In this document: positions 1-8,595 of the stretch, one piece after another
Layout of the letters: every line of letters starts with the position of its first letter
Numbering within the stretch: position 1 is the stretch's first letter
From: Chryseobacterium scophthalmum
GTDB lineage: Bacteria; Bacteroidota; Bacteroidia; Flavobacteriales; Weeksellaceae
DNA: 64,000 nt
Assembly: GCF_900143185.1 (NCBI RefSeq)
Contig: NZ_FSRQ01000001.1
Location: 1,364,001-1,428,000 of the forward strand
Direction of reading: 5' to 3'
Notes under the pieces: generated by a model
Told to the model about the DNA's origin: nothing
What the model saw: only the letters and a program-made list of their open reading frames with translations
The model's database searches: none
Program-made: the position numbers and the translations under genes

Positions 1-440
1 TCTCTAGAACGAGCTCCTGTAGCCAAAATAATGTGAGTTCCTGTGTATTCAGTTACTTTTCCTTCTTTATCTGTAACAGAAACTTTTTTACCTTTTTGTA
101 CTTTTGCAGTTCCTAAAATAACATCGATCTTGTTCTTTTTCATCAAGAACTCAATTCCTTTGCTCATTTTAGAAGCAACACCACGGCTTCTCTGAATAAC
201 GTTTGGAAACTCAAAACTAGCTTCCACTTTATTCAAACCATAGTCTTCTGCATGATTAATATAATGAAAAACCTGAGCCGACTTCAACAAAGCTTTCGTT
301 GGAATACATCCCCAGTTAAGGCAGATTCCTCCTAAGTTTTCTTTCTCGATAATTGCAGTTTTGAAACCCAATTGTGCCGCTCTGATTGCTGTAACATATC
401 CACCAGGACCACTTCCGATGACAATAATATCGTAATTCAT
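1..440 (-). CDS. lpdA: Dihydrolipoyl dehydrogenase, N-terminal part (cut by window edge)
   Basis: FAD-dependent E3 component of 2-oxoacid dehydrogenase complexes, which reoxidises dihydrolipoamide with NAD+. Read from the ATG at 438-440, the first 145 or so residues are visible. They begin MNYDIIVIGSGPGGYVTA, the Rossmann GxGxxG that binds FAD, followed by GGICLNWGCIPTKAL, which holds the redox-active CxxxxC disulfide pair. The visible part ends at ILATGARSR, the second conserved ATG stretch. The rest lies beyond position 1. The E1 alpha/beta fusion at 26105-28537 is a possible partner, but the two genes are not linked. The family assignment is very safe; which complex it serves cannot be told from this fragment. 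Confidence 0.97.
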   Translation of the reverse strand, partial: MNYDIIVIGSGPGGYVTAIRAAQLGFKTAIIEKENLGGICLNWGCIPTKALLKSAQVFHYINHAEDYGLNKVEASFEFPNVIQRSRGVASKMSKGIEFLMKKNKIDVILGTAKVQKGKKVSVTDKEGKVTEYTGTHIILATGARSR

Positions 441-548
441 TAGCTTAAAATTTTTATGCGAATTTAAGGAAAAATATTGGATGTTTTACGTTTCTGAAAA
501 TTCGTGAAGCAATGCATAACGAACATGGTTTTCATTTAATTATAAACA

Positions 549-579
549 AAAAAGAGAACACAAAAACGTATTCTCTTTT
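549..579 (-). terminator. Likely factor-independent terminator
   Basis: A hairpin with arms AAAAGAGAA and TTCTCTTTT around a 12-base loop. Read on the minus strand it is followed by a T run. It lies 78 bases downstream of the small secreted-protein gene at 657-920, so it should end that transcript. Confidence 0.65.
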
Positions 580-656
580 AATAAATTTATTTAATAGTAA
601 AAATATCGTAAAATTAAACAGTTGTTCAAATTTTCATTTTACCATATTTTGTACAT

Positions 657-920
657 CTATTTAGCAGATCTCAACAATTTCTTTTCGTTTTGATAACGTA
701 CGTTTAAAGCTTTAAGCTGATCTTGTTTCATTTTTTTGGTAGCAACCGGATGATTTATGATCAGTTTTTTTTCAGTATTGTACCTTTTATTTAACTCATT
801 CAGTTTACTGTTGTATAATTGTGTTTTCGAAGGATGTGGCGGCGGAGTTGGATGTTTCTGTGCTACAACACCTGTTGACAATCCTACTAACAAAATGGTT
901 GATATCAATAGCTTTTTCAT
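657..920 (-). CDS. Small secreted hypothetical protein with an internal duplication
   Basis: I do not recognise the family. The 87-residue protein starts with a clear signal peptide (MKKLLISTILLVGLSTGVVAQ, probable cut after VVA), then a Pro/His-rich stretch (KHPTPPPHP), then a basic, helical-looking region. That region has two related units, LNELNKRYNTEKKLI and LKALNVRYQNEKKLL, which suggests a helical hairpin made by duplication. It is expected in the periplasm or outside the cell. It is a single-gene unit with its own downstream hairpin (549-579). The function is unknown; the signal peptide and low-complexity basic composition make it a credible gene rather than a chance reading frame. Confidence 0.75.
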   Translation of the reverse strand: MKKLLISTILLVGLSTGVVAQKHPTPPPHPSKTQLYNSKLNELNKRYNTEKKLIINHPVATKKMKQDQLKALNVRYQNEKKLLRSAK

Positions 921-1017
921 AACATTTAATTTTTTTGAATGATTTTAAGATTAATTAATTTCATTCTGGTTTAAAGTGATTATTACAGATATCGTACCAT
1001 ATTTTTATATCCTCAAT

Positions 1018-3681
1018 TTATTGAACTTCAATATTCTGTTTTAAAGGCAGATTTTTTGAAGAATTTCCTACAAAAATCCTATAGGTTCCTTTTTCCACAA
1101 TCCAGTTCATTTTCTCATCTAAAAACTGTAGTTCTTTCACAGGAACTTCAATCGAAACCTGTTTAGATTCTCCCGGTTTTAAAAATACTTTTTCCAAACC
1201 TTTCAATTCAATAATCGGTCTTGAAACTGAAGCCAGTAAATCTTTTACATATAACTGAACAACTTCACTTCCAGCTTTTGAACCTGTATTTTTCACATTG
1301 ACTTTTGCTACAATCGTGTCGTTTTCAGAATATTTTGTTTGATTTAATTGTAAATCAGAGATTTCGAAAGTCGTATAACTCAATCCAAAACCAAACGGAT
1401 ACAACGGTTCGCCACTCAAATCATGATAATCATTTCCTCTTCCTGTAGGATGATGATTATACGTTAAAGGCAATTGCCCTTCTTCAATCGGAAACGTAAT
1501 TGGTAATTTTCCTGAAGGATTTTCAGCTCCAAAAAGAACTTTTGCAACCGCATTTCCACCTTCTTCTCCGGGATACCAAACATCTAAAATCGCTCCCACT
1601 TTATCTTTCCAATCGGTCGTTTTTATCGCAGAACCTCCAACCAAAATCACTGTTGTTGGTTTATTTAATTTTGAAACTTCATCAATAAATTTTTCCTGAT
1701 TTCCCGGAAGGCTCAACGAAGAACGATCCTGAAATTCGCCTTCATGAATTCCTGCGGTAACAATAATGTAATCTGCATTTTCAGCTAATTTTAAAGCATC
1801 ATTAAAATCTTTTTGGTAATTATTTATACCATAATTCCAGATCAGTTCTATGTTTGCTTCTCCCCTATTTTCATGAAATTCAATGATTATATCAGATTTT
1901 TGACCTTTTACTAAATCAACATCAACCGTTTTTGTTGAATAGCTCAGCTTTTCCCAATTATCAATTAATAATTTTCCATTTAAAAACAATCTGAAACCAT
2001 CATTTCCACGAAGTCCCAATTGATATTTTCCTGAACTTGGAGCTTCCAATTTTCCTGTCCAACGAACGCTGTAGTTGTCTGGCTGCAGTTTTTCAGGGTT
2101 TGGAGAATATAAAGTCCATTTGAAATTCAATTGTTCGTCCTGTTTTTCAAAAGCAGGATTTCCTTTTAAATCAGAATTAGAAAAATAATTTCCTTTTAAG
2201 CCTTTTTGATTTTCGAAAGATAAAAACTCAGTCGGAATCGTAACAAATTGCTTTAAATTCCAATCAATTCCTTTTGAATAAGTGATTTCAATATTTTTAT
2301 CTTTCACGAAGTTTTTAATTCCGTCTAAAATACCTACCTTCTTATTTCCCGGTCCGGAATAACCTCCCAATCGTGCATCTACCGCATCGGTTCCAACAAC
2401 CAAAATCTTTTTAGTATTTTCCGAAATCGGTAGTGTTTGATTGTTATTTTGAAGCAAAACAAAAGATTCAACAGCTACTTTTTCGGCTAAAGGTTTATGA
2501 TTGATTTTCTTTAATTCTTCAATATTTTTGTTAGAAACGTAAGGATTTTCAAACAAACCTAATTCAAATTTTGCTCTCAAAACTCTCGAAACGGCATCAT
2601 CAATTCTTTCCTTAGAAATTCTTCCATCCAAAAATGGCGGAATAAACAATTTATAATGTTGATATTCGGTTTGGAAAATTACATCCAAACCTGCATTGAT
2701 CGCCTGTGTAGAAGCATCATCATAATCTTTTGCCGTAAAATGCAGAACATTTGCTCCACCAACCGCACTTGCATCACTGATGACAAAACCTTTGAAATTC
2801 CATTCTTTTTTTAATTTTTCGGTCAATAACCAGTAATTTGCCGTAGAAGGTCGTCCATCCAACAAATTGTAAGAAGTCATCACCGAACGACTTTTTCCCT
2901 GATTAAAGGCTTTTTGAAAAGGAACTAAATGCGTTTCTTCCAAATATCTTTTACTCCAATGGATCGGGTAAGAATCTCTTCCACCTTCACCTACATTTGC
3001 TAAAAAATGTTTTGGAGTGGTAATAATTCCCATATTTTCAAAAGAACTGACAAAATTTACACCCATTACAGAAGTCAAAAACGGATCTTCGCCATACGTT
3101 TCCTCCGTTCTTCCCCATCGAACATCGTTCGCCAAATTCACAACCGGAGTTAAGATCTGACGAATTCCTCTCAATTTTGATTCTTTTGCAATGGCTGTCG
3201 AAACTTCTTTCATTAACTCAGGATTGAAGGTTGCCGACAAGCCAATCGCCTGTGGAAAAGCGGTTGCGCCTTCACGCATCAATCCATGTAAGGCTTCGTC
3301 AAAAGGAATAATAGGAATTCCCAATCGCGATTCTTCGACAAAATATTTTTGAATGGCATTGATTTTTTTTGCTAATCTTTCCGCATCTTCATTGGCATTG
3401 TATTTCAATAATTGTCCGGCAATTCCACCGCCTTGATTTCCCGCACTCACCTGCAATCCGAAAATTCCATGAGAATATTGACCTTTTGGAACGTTATCTA
3501 AATCTCCGGGAATCATAAAGCATTGCCAGAATTTTTCTTCTAGAGTCATACGTTTCAGCAAATCTTGGACTCTGGCTTCAATGGGTTGTTTGGGATCTTT
3601 GTATAAAGGTTTTTGAGCGGTAATAAATGTAGTGCTCAATAATGAAATTGCTATAATTTTAAAACGAAATTTAAAGCACAT
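1018..3681 (-). CDS. Exported GH3 beta-glucosidase/beta-xylosidase-type enzyme with PA14 domain
   Basis: Family 3 glycoside hydrolase, predicted to cleave terminal beta-linked glucose or xylose. A signal peptide (ends near TTFITAQ) sends it to the periplasm or beyond. Domains in order: GH3 TIM barrel about 35-400, with the nucleophile Asp303 in GFVISDAS; GH3 alpha/beta sandwich from about 410; a PA14 carbohydrate-binding insert about 490-620 (GKYQLGLRGNDGFRLFLNG); the rest of the sandwich; and a C-terminal fibronectin-III-like domain about 760-887. An 887-residue length fits PA14-containing GH3 enzymes. The canonical SDW after the nucleophile is SDAS here. It lies downstream of the GH29 fucosidase gene in the same direction, with a structured repeat in the 243-base gap. 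Substrate specificity cannot be read from sequence. Confidence 0.93.
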   Translation of the reverse strand: MCFKFRFKIIAISLLSTTFITAQKPLYKDPKQPIEARVQDLLKRMTLEEKFWQCFMIPGDLDNVPKGQYSHGIFGLQVSAGNQGGGIAGQLLKYNANEDAERLAKKINAIQKYFVEESRLGIPIIPFDEALHGLMREGATAFPQAIGLSATFNPELMKEVSTAIAKESKLRGIRQILTPVVNLANDVRWGRTEETYGEDPFLTSVMGVNFVSSFENMGIITTPKHFLANVGEGGRDSYPIHWSKRYLEETHLVPFQKAFNQGKSRSVMTSYNLLDGRPSTANYWLLTEKLKKEWNFKGFVISDASAVGGANVLHFTAKDYDDASTQAINAGLDVIFQTEYQHYKLFIPPFLDGRISKERIDDAVSRVLRAKFELGLFENPYVSNKNIEELKKINHKPLAEKVAVESFVLLQNNNQTLPISENTKKILVVGTDAVDARLGGYSGPGNKKVGILDGIKNFVKDKNIEITYSKGIDWNLKQFVTIPTEFLSFENQKGLKGNYFSNSDLKGNPAFEKQDEQLNFKWTLYSPNPEKLQPDNYSVRWTGKLEAPSSGKYQLGLRGNDGFRLFLNGKLLIDNWEKLSYSTKTVDVDLVKGQKSDIIIEFHENRGEANIELIWNYGINNYQKDFNDALKLAENADYIIVTAGIHEGEFQDRSSLSLPGNQEKFIDEVSKLNKPTTVILVGGSAIKTTDWKDKVGAILDVWYPGEEGGNAVAKVLFGAENPSGKLPITFPIEEGQLPLTYNHHPTGRGNDYHDLSGEPLYPFGFGLSYTTFEISDLQLNQTKYSENDTIVAKVNVKNTGSKAGSEVVQLYVKDLLASVSRPIIELKGLEKVFLKPGESKQVSIEVPVKELQFLDEKMNWIVEKGTYRIFVGNSSKNLPLKQNIEVQ

Positions 3682-3702
3682 AAATAATTTGATTTAATTA
3701 TT

Positions 3703-3905
3703 GTTCTTTTGTCTTGAAACAAAAGAACCAAAAATTCAAGACTTGGAACTCTCCGCTAAAAATTAAAATTTAATCCTAAAATCCCCAAAACTTGCGCGAA
3801 TTCAATATTCGTTCTTCGATTCAATATTTGTGTCGCGCTTCAAACAATGGGAATTTCTTAACCGATTAAGTTTTAATTTTCTTAACGCTCCGATTTCCTA
3901 GGTCG
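3703..3905. repeat. Long palindromic intergenic element with pseudoknot-like end
   Basis: This element fills most of the gap between the GH29 and GH3 genes. One end is a perfect 10-bp stem (GTTCTTTTGT at 3703-3712, ACAAAAGAAC at 3719-3728) whose 6-base loop CTTGAA can pair with TTCAAG at 3735-3740, a pseudoknot-capable layout. Beyond it, the sequence from about 3741 (GACTTGGAA) is an imperfect inverted copy of the sequence ending near 3903 (CCTAGGTC). Near the centre lie GCGCGA (3794-3799) and TCGCGC (3833-3838), plus two direct copies of ATTCAATATT. It has no coding potential. It ends about 21 bases before the GH3 start codon, so part of it may lie in that gene's leader. Confidence 0.6.
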
Positions 3906-3924
3906 TTTTAAAGACAGTTTATAG

Positions 3925-5364
3925 TTATTGTATAATTTGAATTACGGTCGAATATTTTAATTGAGTTCTTTCTTTTGGTAAGATGAGTTCAATTGAATTA
4001 CCTTTTTTCTTCCATTGAATTTTATTATTTAAACCTAAAATTTTCACTGACTTTGGTTTAAAATTTTCAGGAATTGCAAAGCTTAATGTCTCAGGAGATT
4101 CATAATTTACTTTTTCATCCAAGTGAAAAATATTAACTGTTCTTCCATCTTTACTTTGGGTATAATAAAAATTTCCATCGTGATAAGGCGCAATAGCTCT
4201 TGTTGCAAAAACTGCAGATTGATTGTCATTCATCCAAGCTGAAATCTCTTTTAATCTTTCATAAACGATCGCATCATAATCTCCGTTTGGTCCGGGAGCA
4301 ATATTCATCAGGTAATTTCCACCTCGTGAAATGATTTTAACCAAAGTTTCAATGATCTTCTGAGACGATTTATAATTGTCATTCGGAACATATGAAAATG
4401 AATCCCCCATCGTAATACAGCTCTCCCAAGGGATTGTAAGAGGTTTTTCGGGAACGGCTTGTTCGGGAGTTACATAATTTTCCCATTTTCCTGGAACAGT
4501 ACGGTCTACAACGATAATTCCGGGTTGATTTTTGCGAGCCATCATCCCTATTTTATCCATGTCGATATCTTGTTCAACCTTGATTATTCTTTGCCATTCA
4601 ACATTTTGGTCAATCGTATGAAACGGGCGCACCCAACCTCCGTCTAACCAAAGAATATCTACTTTACCATAGTTTGAAGTGATTTCATTTAACTGATTAA
4701 AAGTGAAATTTTTAAAACTGTTCCATCTTTCAGGATACTTTTTCGGATCGTAATTCACATTTCTATCTTTTGGCGGAAAATACGACCACCAATAATCATC
4801 GGAATGCCAATCGGGTTTTGAGAAATAGGCTCCGATTTTGAAGCCGTCATTTCGAAATGTATTGAAAATTTCCTTTGTCACATCCGCTTTCGGATTTTTA
4901 GAGAAAGGAGTTTTTGAAGAAGTGATTTTATATTCGGACTGTTGCGTATCAAACATCGCAAAACCATCGTGATGCTTTGTTGTGAAAACCACATATTTCA
5001 TTCCCGCTTTTTTCGTCGCATCTGCCCATTTTTGAGGATTGAATTGCGTCGGATCAAAAGTTTTCTGAAGGTTTTCGTAGTTTTCTACATATTCATTATA
5101 AGATCTTCCGTGTTCGAGTTTACGCTGCGTCCACGATTCATCTTCCGGACAAAGACTCCAACTTTCAACAATTCCCCATTGGCTGTACGTTCCCCAATGC
5201 ATGAAAAGTCCGAATTTAAGATCCTGCCAATTTTCAAGATTTTGAATAACTAAAGGGTCTGTCGGTTTTTGATAACCTTCCGAAACATTGTGCGCTTGTG
5301 AAAAAAAAGTAGATGATATGAATAATGATGAGAAAAATAAGTTTTTAGTTTTTTTACTTAACAT
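3925..5364 (-). CDS. Exported alpha-L-fucosidase, GH29
   Basis: Retaining alpha-L-fucosidase that removes fucose from glycans. A signal peptide is visible (FFSSLFISSTFFSQAHN). The GH29 barrel covers about 30-400: FGLFMHWGTYS near the N-terminus, KYVVFTTKHHDGFAMFD, and the nucleophile Asp241 in DILWLDGGW. RGGNYLMNIAPGPNG near 340 is also typical. A short beta-rich tail follows (about 400-479), so a large C-terminal binding module is missing. It reads in the same direction as the GH3 glucosidase 243 bases downstream. The two could act together on a host, algal or plant glycan, but there is no SusC/SusD pair here, so this is not a classic polysaccharide utilisation locus. Confidence 0.94.
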   Translation of the reverse strand: MLSKKTKNLFFSSLFISSTFFSQAHNVSEGYQKPTDPLVIQNLENWQDLKFGLFMHWGTYSQWGIVESWSLCPEDESWTQRKLEHGRSYNEYVENYENLQKTFDPTQFNPQKWADATKKAGMKYVVFTTKHHDGFAMFDTQQSEYKITSSKTPFSKNPKADVTKEIFNTFRNDGFKIGAYFSKPDWHSDDYWWSYFPPKDRNVNYDPKKYPERWNSFKNFTFNQLNEITSNYGKVDILWLDGGWVRPFHTIDQNVEWQRIIKVEQDIDMDKIGMMARKNQPGIIVVDRTVPGKWENYVTPEQAVPEKPLTIPWESCITMGDSFSYVPNDNYKSSQKIIETLVKIISRGGNYLMNIAPGPNGDYDAIVYERLKEISAWMNDNQSAVFATRAIAPYHDGNFYYTQSKDGRTVNIFHLDEKVNYESPETLSFAIPENFKPKSVKILGLNNKIQWKKKGNSIELILPKERTQLKYSTVIQIIQ

Positions 5365-5455
5365 AAAGTTTAGTTTTTCGCTAATTTAATCATCATTTGA
5401 TAAATTCACAAACAGTTGTTTTTTCGAGTTTTCTTCCTCAGTTTTCATTTTTTTG

Positions 5456-6349
5456 CTAAATCAAATCTTTAAATGCAGTTTTAACACTTGGATAGGTAAA
5501 TTTAAAACCACTTTTCATTAATTTTTTAGGATAGACGTTTCGGCTTTTTAATAATAATTCGGTTTCTGTTTTTAAAAATACTGAGGCGATTTCAAGTTGC
5601 CAAGCCGCAGCATTTAAACCCAATGGAATTTTCATTTCTTTTCTTAATTTTCGCATAAATTCTTCATTAGACAAAGGATTTGGAGCAGTCACATTAATTT
5701 CTCCTGAAAGATTTTTATTCTCAATAATATATTCTACAGCTTTGCAAAAATCATTAATATGAATCCAGCTTACGTTTTGATTTCCTCTTCCCTGTTTTCC
5801 GCCCAAACCCAATTTTGTAATCAATTTTAATTTGGTAAAAGCTCCCCCATTATTTCCTAAAACAATCGATGTTCTTAATGCAACTTTTCTGGTGTCTTTA
5901 TTTTCAGTTTTAAAAAATTCTTTTTCCCAGCTTTTACAGATATTCATCGAAAAATCGTCACCGATTATTCCGTTTGCTTCTGTATTTAAATGTGTTTCTG
6001 AATGAACATAAATTGTTGCCGAACTTGCATTCAACCATATTTTTGGTTTATTAATACAATTGTCAACCGCTTGTTGAAGTATTTTTGTACTATTAATTCT
6101 TGAATCGTAAATTTCCTGCTTATTTTTGTTTGTGTATCGACAATCGACAGATTTTCCCGCCAGATTGATTAAAACATCTGAATTTTCAAGCAAAGTTTTC
6201 CATTCACCTAACGTTTTTGCATCCCATAAAATTTCGTTTTTACGTTTTGGATTTCTCGTTAAAATATACACTTGATTTCCTTTTTCGGTAAAATATTTTT
6301 CGAGATTTTTTCCGAGGAAACCGGTTCCGGCAGCGATGATTATTTTCAT
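5456..6349 (-). CDS. TIGR01777 family NAD(P)-dependent epimerase-like protein (YfcH/SDR39U1 type)
   Basis: Extended short-chain dehydrogenase of the TIGR01777 group, 297 residues, close to family length. The N-terminus has the dinucleotide-binding motif AAGTGFLGKNL, with SDVLINLAG after strand 4 and the substrate part in the C-terminal half (SGEINVTAPNPLSNEEF). The end matches the DUF1731 tail (LLKSRNVYPKKLMKSGF). The physiological substrate of this family is not established. It is the last gene of the cluster headed by the GbsR-like regulator, 127 bases after the DUF2071 gene, with a short repeat copy in the gap. Its co-location with a desaturase and SRPBCC and DCC proteins suggests a role in membrane or lipid modification, an inference only. 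Confidence 0.9.
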   Translation of the reverse strand: MKIIIAAGTGFLGKNLEKYFTEKGNQVYILTRNPKRKNEILWDAKTLGEWKTLLENSDVLINLAGKSVDCRYTNKNKQEIYDSRINSTKILQQAVDNCINKPKIWLNASSATIYVHSETHLNTEANGIIGDDFSMNICKSWEKEFFKTENKDTRKVALRTSIVLGNNGGAFTKLKLITKLGLGGKQGRGNQNVSWIHINDFCKAVEYIIENKNLSGEINVTAPNPLSNEEFMRKLRKEMKIPLGLNAAAWQLEIASVFLKTETELLLKSRNVYPKKLMKSGFKFTYPSVKTAFKDLI

Positions 6350-6389
6350 TGGATTTTATTTTGGTTGTTGGTTGCTTGTTGATGGTTTT

Positions 6390-6440
6390 GTGTGAGATGC
6401 TTCGGTTTCTCTCAGCATGACATTTCTAATACTAACTGTT
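6390..6440. repeat. Interspersed repeat, copy 1
   Basis: About 50 bases closely matching 7217-7269, with shared cores GTGAGATGCTTCG, CTCAGCATGACA and TTCTAATACTAACTGTTT. The core holds short inverted arms (ATGCT and AGCAT). It sits just downstream of the DUF2071 gene, within the cluster. The matching flanks (variants of GGTTG...TGGT...TTG) suggest the two copies share more than the core. Confidence 0.75.
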
Positions 6441-6476
6441 TTAAAAATTTACAAATTACTTTTCACTTGGCTCTTT

Positions 6477-7187
6477 TTACTTTTGCACCAAATATTTCTT
6501 CATTCTCACTTCGATTTCAGAGCCTTCTGCAAGCATTACAGAGATTGGTTTCTGATGATTTAAACATTCAAAATCTTTTCCGTAGACTTTTTTAAAATCA
6601 ATTTCAAGCTGGTGATTTTTCACCATGTACCACTCCCATTTTGGATGGCAAACTTCGTATTCTGAGGTTTTATCATCTTTTTTCGTAAAACCCCAATAAT
6701 GCTCTGTGATAAACTCAAATTCAGAATCATCTTCCATCGTTCTAGATTTATTTTCGGCTATAATCTGCATAGAATACCACTCTTTATCTTTCCATGAGTA
6801 TTTTACAATCAAATCATCATCAGTAAATTTGATATGATTTTTCATTTTTAAAGTTTTATAATTCTCTTTATACATAGAATTTGCGATTGCACTTAATGCA
6901 TATTTCGGAACAATCTCTTTAATGAAAACTACTCCTCTTTTCCATTGGTGTCCTTCTTTTTTCTTGACATAAAATCTTAAGTTCACTTCTTCGAAATTTC
7001 GATAAAAAGGAATTGAAAGTCCCAATAATTTGGTATTTAAAAACATAAATCCAACCAAACTTACATAACATTTCCCTTGGTAGAAGTTTAATTCTGTTCC
7101 TTTTGGAAGATATTTCAATAATATATCGGGGTTAATTTCGTAGTTGATGATAGCTAACTTTCGCCATTCGGCTTTTAAAAATTTCAT
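6477..7187 (-). CDS. DUF2071 family protein (YqjF-like)
   Basis: A 236-residue protein of the DUF2071 family. The N-terminal signature is visible (FLKAEWRKLAIINYEINPDILLKYLP, shown here in two pieces: FLKAEWRKLAIINYE and INPDILLKYLP), followed by the usual KCYVSLVGFMF and the NLRFYVKK strand. No signal peptide or membrane segment is seen, so it should be cytoplasmic. The biochemical role of the family is not known. It lies between the SRPBCC gene (72-base gap) and the TIGR01777 gene (127-base gap). Both gaps carry copies of one interspersed repeat, so the cluster may be one transcript with repeats in its spacers. Confidence 0.88.
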   Translation of the reverse strand: MKFLKAEWRKLAIINYEINPDILLKYLPKGTELNFYQGKCYVSLVGFMFLNTKLLGLSIPFYRNFEEVNLRFYVKKKEGHQWKRGVVFIKEIVPKYALSAIANSMYKENYKTLKMKNHIKFTDDDLIVKYSWKDKEWYSMQIIAENKSRTMEDDSEFEFITEHYWGFTKKDDKTSEYEVCHPKWEWYMVKNHQLEIDFKKVYGKDFECLNHQKPISVMLAEGSEIEVRMKKYLVQK

Positions 7188-7216
7188 AATGATTGGTTGT
7201 TTATAGTTAATGGTCT

Positions 7217-7269
7217 TGCGTGAGATGCTTCGACTTCGCTCAGCATGACAGTTCTAATACTAACTGTTT
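7217..7269. repeat. Interspersed repeat, copy 2
   Basis: Second copy of the element at 6390-6440. Its right end overlaps the stop codon of the SRPBCC gene (7260-7262), so the repeat supplies the last codon and stop. The central part contains ATGCTTCGACTTCGCTCAGCAT, whose ends pair (ATGCT with AGCAT). Confidence 0.75.
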
Positions 7270-7724
7270 ATTTTATGATTTTCTGCTGTGTTTTTTATCA
7301 TATCATTTCTTTTTAATAAAAATTTTTTCATATAATTTTTCAGAAAAAAATAATTGAACAATTGACCGATAATTCCAAAAGGTGATTCAAATTCTAAAAT
7401 ATCTGTCATTATCGTGTTTTTGCCATCCTCTCTGAAAATATGCTGATGTTTAAAAGATTTAAATCTTCCTTTCAGCATAACATCTGTGAAATGATTGGGC
7501 TTTTGCATCGCTGTAATTTTTGAAGTATGGGTTTGGTAAAATCCTAAATGCTTTGCTCTCCAGGTTACTGTTTCATTGAGCTCAATCATTCCTGAAGTTC
7601 TTCCCGCAATTGCTTTTTCATTGGTTTTTGAAGTTGATTTTTGATGCAAATCAATATTTCTTGACAAATCGAAAACTTTGTGAATATCCGATTTGATGAT
7701 TGTTGTTAAATGGATTGTAGACAT
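7260..7724 (-). CDS. SRPBCC (START-like) family protein
   Basis: A 154-residue protein with the SRPBCC helix-grip pattern: N-terminal strand and short helices (TIIKSDIHKVFDLSRNIDLHQKS), central strands including TVTWRAKHLGFYQTHTSKIT, and a long C-terminal helix (LKNYMKKFLLKRNDMIKNTAEN). These domains bind hydrophobic ligands in a deep pocket. No signal peptide is seen. It sits 77 bases after the desaturase gene in the DCC/desaturase cluster, so a lipid or isoprenoid ligand is plausible, but nothing in the sequence fixes the ligand. Its stop codon lies in a repeat copy. Confidence 0.87.
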   Translation of the reverse strand: MSTIHLTTIIKSDIHKVFDLSRNIDLHQKSTSKTNEKAIAGRTSGMIELNETVTWRAKHLGFYQTHTSKITAMQKPNHFTDVMLKGRFKSFKHQHIFREDGKNTIMTDILEFESPFGIIGQLFNYFFLKNYMKKFLLKRNDMIKNTAENHKINS

Positions 7725-7741
7725 GATTTAATTTTTTATTT

Positions 7742-7784
7742 GATAGGATTTTATCCTATCCTGATTTAAGTCGTCCCTTCGGGA
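7742..7784. repeat. Two adjacent palindromes between desaturase and SRPBCC genes
   Basis: GATAGGATTTTATCCTATC (7742-7760) is a perfect palindrome with 8-base arms. GTCCCTTCGGGAC (7772-7784) is a second hairpin with a TTC loop, followed on the plus strand by CTATTTTTT. The paired layout looks like a short interspersed palindromic element in the 77-base spacer. It may also stabilise or end transcripts. Confidence 0.6.
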
Positions 7785-7801
7785 CTCTATTTTTTATACC
7801 T

Positions 7802-8584
7802 TTAAAATGTTTGTTTCTTATTTAATTCCGGCAAAACTTTATCGATTCTTGCTGCCAATTCTGGTAATTTTATGGTGGGAACTGCGGGAAAAAGGTGGTG
7901 TTCCATGTGATAAAACATACTGAAGGTCAATTTATTTTTCCAAAATCCGCGTTGAGTTCTTGCAATGTTTGGAGTTTCGTGGGTGTCATGATGAACCGTC
8001 CAAACTGCAAAAAATGCCATTAAAAATTCACCAAAAAACATAATTAAAATGTGATATATTAAAAAATCAATCTGGAAATAAAAAGCAATGAAAACAAAAA
8101 CAGCAATCGAGATTAACTCTAAAAACATATTCTTTTTGTAGTCTTTATTGGATAATTTAAAAGTCATCCAATGAATTAAGAACATATGTTTCGGTCCGTA
8201 TAAAATAGCTTCATACCATTTCATTGAAGCCGATTTTCCTTCATAATCTTCTTCGGAAAGACAAAATTTATGGTGTCTGATGTGATTGAATTTCACAGCA
8301 TGAATAGATGCCATCATCAAAATACTGTTGAGATACATTGAAAACCAGATAAGAAATTTGCCAGTTCCTAAAGAGTTGTGAAATCCGTTGTGAACCTGTC
8401 TTAAGGCAGTCAAAAAATAGAATCCGGAAAACGGAAGCGCTGCCCAGTAATATCCTTTGTAAGCCAAAAACAGAGAAATAAAAAGCCATGGCAAAGAGAT
8501 ATTATTTTCTATCAACATTTCTTTTACGGAAAGCTTTTTAAGATCTTTCCATACTACTTTTTTGGTGAGTTCAAGATGATTCAT
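7802..8584 (-). CDS. Membrane fatty acid desaturase
   Basis: Integral membrane di-iron desaturase or hydroxylase, 260 residues. The histidine boxes are clear: HNGFH (65-69), HIRHH (101-105), HHDTH (198-202) and HMEHH (226-230). Hydrophobic stretches at about 32-60, 75-95 and 150-198 place the boxes on the cytoplasmic face. The start is set at 8582-8584 (MNHLELTKK). A longer in-frame reading reaches 8896 but would run through the upstream DCC gene in another frame and adds no conserved sequence. The gap to that upstream gene is only 11 bases, so they are almost certainly co-transcribed. The substrate could be fatty acyl chains or a carotenoid; neither is decided by sequence. Confidence 0.93.
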   Translation of the reverse strand: MNHLELTKKVVWKDLKKLSVKEMLIENNISLPWLFISLFLAYKGYYWAALPFSGFYFLTALRQVHNGFHNSLGTGKFLIWFSMYLNSILMMASIHAVKFNHIRHHKFCLSEEDYEGKSASMKWYEAILYGPKHMFLIHWMTFKLSNKDYKKNMFLELISIAVFVFIAFYFQIDFLIYHILIMFFGEFLMAFFAVWTVHHDTHETPNIARTQRGFWKNKLTFSMFYHMEHHLFPAVPTIKLPELAARIDKVLPELNKKQTF

Positions 8585-8595
8585 TTTGCGTTTTT

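Noticed and set aside
1018..5364. Polysaccharide utilisation locus around GH3 and GH29
   Set aside because: No SusC/SusD pair or hybrid regulator is adjacent; the SusC-like barrel at 15249 belongs to a different operon.
8268..8489. 73-codon frame on the minus strand
   Set aside because: It lies wholly inside the desaturase gene in another frame, with no known motif.
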